Below, piece after piece: positions 17,109 to 26,300 of a DNA stretch of 64,000 bases. Origin of the DNA: Gemmataceae bacterium (lineage in GTDB: Bacteria > Planctomycetota > Planctomycetia > Gemmatales > Gemmataceae); NCBI GenBank assembly GCA_022842245.1, contig JALHPZ010000025.1:1-64000 (forward strand), read 5' to 3'. Positions within the stretch are counted from its first letter, which is position 1. Each line of letters starts with the position of its first letter. A model generated the notes under the pieces. The model made no database searches. It worked only from the letters and a program-made list of their open reading frames with translations, and had not been told where the DNA came from. The translations under genes were made by a program, and so were the position numbers.

Positions 17109-18299
17109 ATGAAACGCCTCCTCTCTCTCGCGTTCGCACTCGTCCCGGCGCTGGCGTTCGGCCAGACGCTCTCCGTCACCGGCGGCAAGGCGGACGCGAC
17201 GAACGTCGTCGTGCGGACCGACGAGAAACTCCCCGGCAACCGCGCCGTCCACGGCGCCGACGGCTCGTGGATTCAATCCAGCGGCAAGGACGGCGTCTTC
17301 GTCATCCCGTCCCTCAAGGCCGGGCAGACGATCGAGTACAAGTTCATTCAGGTGAAGCGCCAGCCGCCGACCGAGTTCAAGTTCAAGGAGACGGCCGGCG
17401 AGCACGTGGACGTCCTGTTCGGCGACCGGCCCGTGCTGCGCTACATGAACAAGCCCCGCGACGGCACCACGAAGGACACGCACGAACTCACCTTCAAGCC
17501 GTTCCACCACGTCTTCGACCCCAAGACCGGGCAAACGCTGCTGACGAACGGCGCGGGCCTCGCGGCGAATAAGGACCTGCTTTTCCCCCACCACCGCGGC
17601 CTGTTCTTCGCCTTCAACCGGATCAACACCGGCGACAAACAAGAATCCGACACCTGGCACGGCCGCAACGGCGAGTACACCCTCCACGAGAAGATGCTCG
17701 CCACCGAGGCCGGCGAAGTCTTCGCCCGGCACCGCGCCCTCCTCACCTGGCACGGCCGCGACGGCAAGACCTTCGCCACCGAAGAACGCGAACTGACCGC
17801 GTACAACGTCTCCGGCGGCACGCTCCTCGACTTCGTTTCCGAACTCAAGACCGACCGACCCAAGGTCCGCCTCGACGGCGACCCGCAGCACGCCGGTTTC
17901 CACTTCCGCGCGAACATGGAGGTCAGCAAGAACGGCAAGGCGAACACCTACTACCTCCGCCCCGACGGCAAGGACAAGCCCGGCGCGACCCGCAACTGGG
18001 ACGCGAAGGGGAAGAACCCGGCGACCGTGAACCTGCCCTGGAACGCGATGAGCTTCGTGACCGGCGGCCAGCGGTACACCGTGCTGCGGATCAACCATCC
18101 GGACAACCCGAAGGAGACCCGCGGCAGCGAGCGCGACTACGGCCGGTTCGGCGACTACTTCGAGTACGACCTGACGCCGTCGAACCCGTTGAAGCTGAAG
18201 TATCGCGTCTGGATTCAGGAAGGCGAAATGACCGGCGAGCAGTGCGAGGCGCTGGCGGCGGGGTTCGTGCAATCGCCGACGGTGAAGCTGGCGAAGTGA
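17109..18299 (+). CDS. Secreted DUF6807 (PmoA-like) protein
   Basis: A protein of 396 residues from the ATG at 17109. A signal peptide (MKRLLSLAFALVPALAFGQ) precedes a beta-rich protein. The core matches the PmoA/DUF6807 family: PVLRYMNKPRDGT, then HHVFDPKTGQTLLTNGAG, LLFPHHRGLFFAFNRINTGD and SDTWHGRNGEY. A second half carries HAGFHFRANMEV and YGRFGDYFEYDL. Despite the name, the family is not the methane monooxygenase catalytic subunit, and its function is unclear. It lies 5 bp after the pterin dehydratase, probably in one transcript. Confidence 0.85.
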   Translation: MKRLLSLAFALVPALAFGQTLSVTGGKADATNVVVRTDEKLPGNRAVHGADGSWIQSSGKDGVFVIPSLKAGQTIEYKFIQVKRQPPTEFKFKETAGEHVDVLFGDRPVLRYMNKPRDGTTKDTHELTFKPFHHVFDPKTGQTLLTNGAGLAANKDLLFPHHRGLFFAFNRINTGDKQESDTWHGRNGEYTLHEKMLATEAGEVFARHRALLTWHGRDGKTFATEERELTAYNVSGGTLLDFVSELKTDRPKVRLDGDPQHAGFHFRANMEVSKNGKANTYYLRPDGKDKPGATRNWDAKGKNPATVNLPWNAMSFVTGGQRYTVLRINHPDNPKETRGSERDYGRFGDYFEYDLTPSNPLKLKYRVWIQEGEMTGEQCEALAAGFVQSPTVKLAK

Positions 18300-18303
18300 C
18301 GGA

Positions 18304-18981
18304 TCAGCCCGCGCCGCGAGACCGGTTGGCGCGGGCGAAGACCTGTTCGAGCGAGAGCGAGAAGCCGGGGAGTACGTCCTCGGCTTCAAGCGTTCCGCCC
18401 TTGGGGATTTCGCGAACCGATTCGACACCCGTATAGGCACGGGCGGACTCCGAGACCGGGTCGATCTCCCAGACGTGCTTGACGCCCGCGGTGAAGTACT
18501 CTTTTCGCTTCCGCTCCATCTCGCGGGGTGTGTTGCTCGGGAATCGGATCTCCAGCACGAGATCGGGCACCAATTCGGGAACGCTGTCCTCGCGAGGCGG
18601 CAACTGGCCGCCGGGCATACTGGTCCATGCCACGAACATCAATGTTCCCGAGCGACCGAGGTCTGGCTGAATTCGCAAGACGCCGGACGATCCGAGAAGT
18701 ATGCCAAGCCGACGTTCGAATAAGTACTCCATGAACTGGCCGCAGATGATGCTGGTCAGCCAGGATTCGTAATTGCCCCGAGCCTTCATCACGAGCGTTC
18801 CGTCGACCCATTCGCAAATCGGCTCCATCTTGTTTTCATTGACCGTGATCAGGTCTTTCAGCGTGGCTCGGCCGATGGGCGGAACAACTCGAACCCGATC
18901 GGGTGGCACATCACCGAGTCCGTGAAGAAACTCGGAGACGGTTCTGAAGGGATGCAACATGTTTTGGAGCGGGACAGCCAT
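18304..18981 (-). CDS. Uma2 family (DUF820) restriction-endonuclease-fold protein
   Basis: A protein of 225 residues. It begins MAVPLQNMLHPFRTVSEF, and either Met could start it. The Uma2 core is clear: KMEPICEWVDGTLVMK, RLGILLGSSGVLRIQPDLGR, then VPDLVLEIRFPSNTPREM (PD-(D/E)XK-type acidic strand near residue 148) and the RKRKEYFTAGVKHVWEIDP helix-strand pair. Uma2 proteins are numerous in planctomycetes and cyanobacteria, and their substrate is unknown. It is convergent with the DUF6807 gene (4-bp gap) and lies downstream of the oxidoreductase in the same direction. Confidence 0.88.
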   Translation of the reverse strand: MAVPLQNMLHPFRTVSEFLHGLGDVPPDRVRVVPPIGRATLKDLITVNENKMEPICEWVDGTLVMKARGNYESWLTSIICGQFMEYLFERRLGILLGSSGVLRIQPDLGRSGTLMFVAWTSMPGGQLPPREDSVPELVPDLVLEIRFPSNTPREMERKRKEYFTAGVKHVWEIDPVSESARAYTGVESVREIPKGGTLEAEDVLPGFSLSLEQVFARANRSRGAG

Positions 18982-19009
18982 AGTTCGTCTCGATCATATC
19001 CGGCACGTT

Positions 19010-20260
19010 TCAGAACCGCGACAGCGAATACGCCTTCGGATCGACGTGCGGCGGCTCGCCGGTCAGCAGTTCGCGCACGAGCTTCCCACTGCCGGGCGCC
19101 ATCGAGAGGCCAAGCATGCCGTGGCCGGCGGCGATCACGACGTTTGGGAACTTCGGCGAACGGTCGATGATCGGCTTGCCGTCGTACACCATCGGCCGCC
19201 AGCCCCACCACTCTTCACGCGGGCCGTCGGCGACCGGTTCCTTCAGGTAGAACGCCGCGCCGTCCAGCAGCAACTTCAACCGGTCGCGGTTCATGGTTTC
19301 GTCATACCCGGCGAACTCCATCGTCGAGCCGATCCGGTAACCGCTCGGGAACGGGCTGACCGCGACGCGGTGCTCCTCGAAGATGAGCGGGTAGGTCGGG
19401 CAGACCTTCGGCCGCGGCATCGTGATCGAGTAGCCCTTGCCCGGCTGGATAGGCACTTTGCATCCGATAAAGGCAGCCAGCTTCGGCGTCCACGCGCCGG
19501 TCGCGACGACGAACTCGTCGGCTTCGACTTCCCCGCCCGAGGTCTTCGCCGCGACGGCTTTCCCGTTCCGCTCGACGAAACCCTGAAACTCGTGCTGCTC
19601 GCGAATGGAAACGCCGGCGCGCTCGACGACCGTGCGCCATTCGCGCATCAGCCGGTCCGGCCGCAACTGCGCGTCCGATCGATAGAGGTAACCGCCCGAC
19701 ACGGAACCGGGCTTCAGCGCCGGCTCGCGTTCCAGCAGTTCGGCCGCGTCCCATCGCTCGGCCGGCATCGCGAACCGGTCGCGGAGCAATTCGTCCACGT
19801 GCGAATAATGTTCGAACGCCGCCTTTGAGTGGAACGCGAACAGCAGGCCCTTCGCCTCCCATTCGCAGTCGATCGATTCGCGGGCGAGCAGATCCTCGTA
19901 CAGCGATCGCGAGGAATTCAGCAGCGCCTGAATGCCCGCCGCGGCCGCGAGCATGTCCCGCTCGTTGCACTTTCGGGCGAAGCCGAGAAACCAGCCGAGA
20001 TTCGCGAGGACCGTGCCGGGGCGGACCTTGAGCGGCGAGTTCCGCTGGAAGAGCGTCTTGAGCGTGCTCCAGACCGCGCCCGGCCCGGCGTGCGGCAGGA
20101 CGTGGCTGGGGCAGACGTAGCCGCAGTTCCCGTGCGAGCAGCCGCCGCCCACGGTGCCCTTCTCGATCAGCGTCACGCGCCGGCCGGCCCGAATGAGTTC
20201 ATGCGCGCAGGCCAGGCCGACGACTCCACCCCCAACGATCACCGTTGCCCGCTGCGTCAT
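19010..20260 (-). CDS. FAD-dependent D-amino-acid dehydrogenase-like oxidoreductase
   Basis: A protein of 416 residues; the ATG at 20260 puts the dinucleotide-binding motif VIVGGGVVGLACAHELIRAG at residues 7-26, as is normal for the DAO/DadA family. Other family features are GCSHGNCGYVCPSHVLPH (about 43-60), FVVATGAWTPKLAAF, PIQPGKGYSITMPRP and the C-terminal FAD block NVVIAAGHGMLGLSMAPGSG. It oxidises D-amino acids or related amines, passing electrons to a quinone or carrier. Ser/Asn-Cys-Gly-Tyr near residue 48 resembles the glycine/hydroxyproline oxidase subgroup, so the substrate is open. The upstream frame past the start is not coding. Confidence 0.9.
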   Translation of the reverse strand: MTQRATVIVGGGVVGLACAHELIRAGRRVTLIEKGTVGGGCSHGNCGYVCPSHVLPHAGPGAVWSTLKTLFQRNSPLKVRPGTVLANLGWFLGFARKCNERDMLAAAAGIQALLNSSRSLYEDLLARESIDCEWEAKGLLFAFHSKAAFEHYSHVDELLRDRFAMPAERWDAAELLEREPALKPGSVSGGYLYRSDAQLRPDRLMREWRTVVERAGVSIREQHEFQGFVERNGKAVAAKTSGGEVEADEFVVATGAWTPKLAAFIGCKVPIQPGKGYSITMPRPKVCPTYPLIFEEHRVAVSPFPSGYRIGSTMEFAGYDETMNRDRLKLLLDGAAFYLKEPVADGPREEWWGWRPMVYDGKPIIDRSPKFPNVVIAAGHGMLGLSMAPGSGKLVRELLTGEPPHVDPKAYSLSRF

Positions 20261-20290
20261 GACCGCCTCCGTTGCGGATCGTTCTACGAA

Positions 20291-20319
20291 AGAAAAAAAC
20301 GGCGGGCCGAAGCCCGCCG
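20291..20319 (-). terminator. Rho-independent terminator of the giant secreted-protein gene
   Basis: Read on the minus strand, an 8-bp GC stem (arms at 20312-20319 and 20300-20307) with a TTCG tetraloop is followed by T7 (complement of 20293-20299). It lies 28 bp after the stop codon of the 2631-residue gene and ahead of the next minus-strand gene. This is the textbook form. Confidence 0.92.
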
Positions 20320-20346
20320 CCGGTAGTCGTTTGCATCGGAAATCGC

Positions 20347-23300
20347 TTAGCCGACTTCGATGCCGTTCATCATCCACACGGCGCCGCCGGCGACGGTGAT
20401 GTCGAGGAAGCCGTCGTTGTTGGAATCGCTTCCAAGGAGATCGTACACGGCCGGGGTTGTCAGGCTCGGCGTGAGCGTCTGCTTGGCACCGCCTTCGGCG
20501 GTCACGGTAATCGGTCCGCGGCCGCTGAACGCGTCGTAGGAGTAGACGCGAACCGGGACATCGGTCGCTCCGGCTTGCACGAGGACACGGAAGGTGCCGG
20601 AACCGCTGCCCCACGCCGCGTCGCGGAACAGGGCCGGGTCGGTGGTCTTGCTCACGTTCGGGTACGAGGTCGGGTTCCGGTCGTACTCGCCGGCGGCGGC
20701 CTTGAAGCCCACGCCGTTCACCGTCGTCGCGAGTGTCGAACCGCTCAGGTACTGGTACCCGCCCGACACCGGCGAGGTCGCCGTGCCGAAGTCGTACTTG
20801 ACCTGGGCGCCGAGGTACTGCTGCGTGAAGCCGCCAGCGTGCGAGCCGTTGACCGCCACGAGGCCGACCGCCGACGCCAGCGAGCCGGCCGCCACGACGG
20901 GCGACTGGATCGAGAACGACCCTTCCCCCGAACCGTCCAGCAAGACCTGGAAGCCGTCGTAGAGAGCCGAAGCGTCGGTCCCCAGGACCTTACCGAACTG
21001 CGAGGTCAACGTGACCAGCCCGCCGACCGCGCCGCCGGTGATCGTGTAATTCGTCACCGCGGTGCCGTTCCCCATCACGTCCGCCGTCGGCGTGACCGAC
21101 AGCGTCTGCTGCGAGGCCAGCGTGCGGTATTCGAGGCCCTGAACGCTCCAGCCGTTCTGCGTGCCGCCGAGGTCGCTGAACCGCAGCCGCGTCTGGAAGG
21201 CCCCCATGTTGGCGTACGGCGTGACCGTGAACGTCACACTGTTGGTCTTCACCGAACGGATCTCGGTGGCGACGACCGCGAACGCCGTTCCGTCGAAGAC
21301 TTCGATCTGCATCCGGTCGCGGGCGGTGGCCGTGTCGCCGAGGTAGACGGTCACGACGTGATCATCGTCGGTCGGCAGGTCGATGACGAACGTGCCCGCG
21401 TTCGCCGCCCCTTGCAGGTTGAACACGAAGTCGCGGAACAACGCCGAGCCGGCCGCGGCCCCGCGATCGCCCAGCGACACCGGACCCGCCCAGCCCAGAC
21501 CGTTCGACGCCGGATCGGCGTAAAGCCCGTTCGAGACGCCGAGGTAGCCGGGTTCCGTCGGGGACACCGCCGAGTTGAAGTCGATCTTCTGCGACGGGGT
21601 GAGCGTGAAGGGTTGCGTGAACGACCCCTTCGCGTCGACGACCACTGCGGCGCTCGCCGTCAGCGTCACGTTCGCGTTGCCCGTCGGATGCTGAAGTTCG
21701 AACGTCGCCTTGCCGTTCGCGTCGGCCAGCACCTGCACACCCACGAGGAACGGATCGACGTCCGCGCTCGTGATCGCGCCGCCCGTCGTCGACACGGTCA
21801 CGATCGAGTTCGGGAAGAACCCGTCGGCGAAGTACGTCGTCTTCGACAGCCCGTCCGCCACCAGCGCCGTCGCCATCATGTCCGCCCGCGTGATCGTCAC
21901 CGGCGACACCAGGCCCACCGGCCGCACGTCCAACGCGTTCACGTGCCAGTAGCTGTGCGTGCCGCCCTTGTCCACGAAGGTGATGTCGATCTTGCCGTCG
22001 CTGTTATCGTCCGAACCGATGCCCGTCACCGTGACGAACTGGTTCTGGAGGACCTTCTGCACCGCGATCGGCGTCAGGTTCCCTTCGATCGTCACGAAGA
22101 TGCTGTCCATCACCACGGCCGTATCGCCGATCGTGACGCTCACCTGGTAATCGCCGGCCGCCACCGCGGCCACGCTGAAGGTGCGTGCCACGTTGAGCGG
22201 ACCGAACCAGTTGCCGTCCCGCAGCAGGTTCTGGAACGTCGTCTTCAACGGGCTCGGCGAGTTGGCCCCGCGGTCGTAGCCGTTCACCGCCGTCGCCCAG
22301 CCGTAGTAGCCCTTCGACGCGTAGGTGTCCGTGTTCGCCACGCCCACCCAGTACTTGCCCGGAGCCGGCACCACGTACGGCCCGGCCTGCACCGGCGACG
22401 CCGCCGTGCCGAAGTCGAACGTGCCCCCGAGGCCGATCGGCGTCGGGATCGTCTCGAAATCGACCCACGTCAGGTCGTTGTGCGACGACGACGTCACGCT
22501 GCCGTCCGGCGTCGTGATGTTCGCCGTATCCAGGCCCATCATCCCCGTCACGTCCAGGATCAGGATGTCGCCCGGCAGCGGCGTCGGGTTGCTCGGCGTG
22601 CCGCCGTCCAGGTTCACCACCGGTCCGCCGCCCACAAGGCTGACCGCCTTCGCGAACACCACGTCGTTGCCCGCCTTCGAGAAGACGTTCAGTGTCTCGA
22701 GGTTGCCGTTCGCGTAGGTGATCGTCTCGCCGCCGAGCGTCGTCGTCCGGTCCGCCGTGAAGTTCACGTCGATCGAATCGGCGGCGTCGGTGCCCGACAC
22801 GTTGGCCACGTCCGTGCCCGTCGCGCCGGTGTCGACGATGTTCACGAGGGCCGGCAGGAACGACGTGCCGCCCTGCGCGAAGAAGATGTTGAAGGTGTCG
22901 TCGAGATCCCCGCCGTCGAGGTTGAGCGTCTCGATCGCGTTCGTGTAGGTCACGACCTGCGTCGTATCCACGGCCACCGTCGCGTCGCCGCCCGTCGCCG
23001 TGTTCACCTCGAAGGTGTTCGCCGCCGCCGTGCCGTTCACGTTCAGCGTGTCGGTAGTGCCGGTGGCGCCGCTGTCGGCGACGGACACGGCCGCGTTCAG
23101 CGTGCCGACGTTCACGGTGTAGCTATCCCCGGCGGCCTCGCCGTCGAGGCTCAGCGGGGCGGTCCCCGACGTGTTCACCACGATGCTATCGGCCGCGTCC
23201 GCCGTAGACACGCTCGCCGAAGTCCCGTTGATCGCCGCCGAGATCGTCACGCTGTCGGCGTCTCCGCCCGTCGTGATCGTCGTCGTCGTACCCGCTGTGA

Positions 23301-26300
23301 TCGCGCCGCCGATGCTCACCGTCGCGCCCACCACGTCCGCGTCGGCCGTCACGTCAGCTTCGATGACCACCGTCGTACCGGCCCCGATCGTCCCGGCCGC
23401 CACGCTCGTAAAATCCTGATCCGAGGCGATCGACACGCTGCCCGACGCAGACACCACCGCATTGACGAACGTGCTGCCGGCCACCGTCGCCGTGACGTCG
23501 CCGCCGTTCGTCAAGACCGGCGAATTGATCGTCAGATCTCCGTCGGCCGACGTGGAAATCGAAATCGAACCCGTGCCGATGACTTGCACGTTTCCGCCAA
23601 ACGTCGTGTCGCCCACGCTCGACGTCGAGATCGTTCCACCTAGGCCGTAATCGCTGAAGATCTTCGCCGTCGTGCTCAACGTGCCGCCGGATGTAATCGA
23701 AATCGGTCCGGCAGAAATCACTTGCCCATTAAACGTCGTGTCGCCACCCGTGTTCGTCGTGACCGATGTAAACCCGGCCAACTGGCCAGTCGCACCGACC
23801 GTCAGAGTCGTCCCGGCGTCGACCGAGACCGAACCGGAACCGGGATTGATCGTCAGAACGGTCGCGTTGAACGTCGCGGAACCGTCGGCGTCGAGGTCGA
23901 TGCTACCGGTGCTGACCTGGATCGAGCCATTGGCGAGCAGGTTGCCCGTGATGTCGATGTCGATATCCGTGCCGGCGAGCAAGCTGCCCGCGGCCGCGGA
24001 AGTGTAATCCACCGTCTCGATCGCGACCGAGCCGTTGAAGCTCGCCGCGCCCGTCACGCTCACGCTGTCCGTCCCGGCGCCCGTCGTGATCGACAGGTTC
24101 GCGTTCCCGTGCGCGTTCGCCGCGCCCGTGATCGTCACCGTGTCGTCGCCGTCCACGTCCGTCGTGTCGATGTTCACCTGCGTGTTGTTCCGCAGGTGCA
24201 CCTGCTCGAAGCCCACGAGGCCCGACGTGCCGCTCACCACCAGCGCCGCCAGCGTGCCCGTGCCGGCGTCGACGCCCTGGGCGATCGTGACCGCGTCGTC
24301 GCCGTTCGCGAACGCGATGTTCACCACCGCCAGGCCGATCATGTCCACCGGCTCCAGACCCGTGAACGTGATCGTGTTCTCGCCCATCACCGCCACGGTG
24401 CCAGCGAAGCCGCCGGACATCGGCAGCGTTCCGTCGCCCGTGTACGTCGCCGTGTGCGTGCCGTTCTGGTCGTTCACCACCAGCACGTCGCCGAAGACCG
24501 CGTTGGCCCCCGCCGTCGCCGGGGAATCCTGCGTGCCGCCGTCGTACACGATCGTCGGGATGTTGAACGCGTTCAGGTTCACCGTCATCGTGTCGTCGCC
24601 GCCGAGGCCGTTGAACACGAACGGCAGCGTCCCCACCACGCTCACCACCGGATCCATGTTGAGCTGGTAGTCGTAGCCCGTCGCCGTCGGCGTGATCGTC
24701 ACGGTGTCGCCGGCCGCGGTGCCGTTGATCACCGGGTAGTTGTTCAGCACCACGTCGTTGCCGTCGCCGCCCTGATACGTGATGTACAGGTTGCCGCCGG
24801 CATAGCTGATCTTCGAACCTTCCGGCAGGCCCGCGAACTCGCCCGTAACCAGATCGACGTCGTCGTTGTCGATGATCGTGAACGACTGCGCGACCATCGT
24901 GCTGAGCGAGAAGCCGGCGAACTGCTGCACGTCCAGCGTCGCCCCGCCGAGCGATACGGTGCCGATGACGATCAGGTTGTCGTAATCGGTCGCCGCGTTC
25001 AGCCCACCGATCTCGATCGCGAGGGTATCGTTGGCGGAGAGCAGGAGGTTGCCGTTGATGGTCACCTGGCCGGGGCTGCTGCCCGGTGCCAGCGTGACCT
25101 TCTTGTCGCCCATCGCCGTGAGGTCGATGTTGTCGGTGTAGGTGCCGGCGATCACGCGAAGGATGCCGCCGGCCATCTGGCTATCGTCGAGGGCGTTGTA
25201 GCCTTCGGTGATACGCCCGGTCATGCCGGACTGCGCCCCGGCCGCGTGGACCGTGAGGTCCGAGAAGTCGCCCTGGAACCCGGCCGCCGCGCTCGTGTCG
25301 GTGCCGAGATTCAGGTACGGCGTGTAGTCGACGAGGCCGGAGATGCCGGCGGAGACCGTCGCCAGCACATCGGTGCCGAAGTAGCTGCCCGAGGCATTGA
25401 CGGTGCTGTCCGCGTCCGCATTGAGGATGCTGCCCGTCGTGCTGCCCGACATGTCGTTGAAGCGGGCGTCGAGCGTCGTTCCGAGGCCATCGGCATCGAC
25501 CTGGATCGCGTACTGGTTTCCGGTGAGGAAGTTGTTGTTCGCCGTGATGTTGCTGTTCGGCGTCAATGAGAAGTTCTGGCGGATGCGGATGGCAGGATTC
25601 ACGCCGCCCGTGATCGAGTTTTGATTGATGGTGAGGCCGTTGACATTGCCCTCGACCCGCACCGCGCCGCGATCGCCGAGCGTGCCCGTGGTCGTGTTTC
25701 CGATGAACGAGATATTATTGGCATCGGCCACCAACAGCGAGCCGAAGGTGCCGATGAACGTGTTCCCCTGTCCGGCACCCGTTCCGCCGATGGTGACGTT
25801 GTCGCTGAACCGCACGAAGACCCCGGCCGTTCCGGCTCCACCGGAGATGTTGTTGCCATAGATCTGGTGGCCGCTACCGGATTGCAGGTAGATGCCCCAC
25901 GTGCCCGTGCCGATGGTGATCATGTTGTTCTGGATGATGGCGTTCGTGTAGTCGAACGCACCGTCGGCCGTTGCGATGCCGAATTCAAGGTTGTTGAAGC
26001 TGTTGTTCTGAACAGTTCCGCCGCTGTAGCCGGGGCTGGTGTTCTTGTCGGAGAGCAGCACGCCGTATTCGGTGCCGACGCCGTCGCCGACGATGTTGAA
26101 GCCTTGCAGGATGCCGTTGTCGGCCGCGTATTGGAAGCCGACATCCTGACCGTTGAGGTCATTGGAAGTGACGGTCGGCGAACCGGTGCCGCTGATGGTG
26201 AGCGTGCGGTCGATGAGGATACCGCCCGCATAGCTGCCGGCCGAGACATTCACGGCCGCGCCGCTCGCCGCGACGTTGATGCCGTCCTGGATTTGGCCCG

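Noticed and set aside
20272..23643. An 1123-residue plus-strand open frame opposite the giant gene
   Set aside because: It consists almost only of Arg, His, Val, Asp and Ala and mirrors codon position three of the opposite gene, as expected in high-GC DNA. The giant gene has recognisable domains and a terminator.
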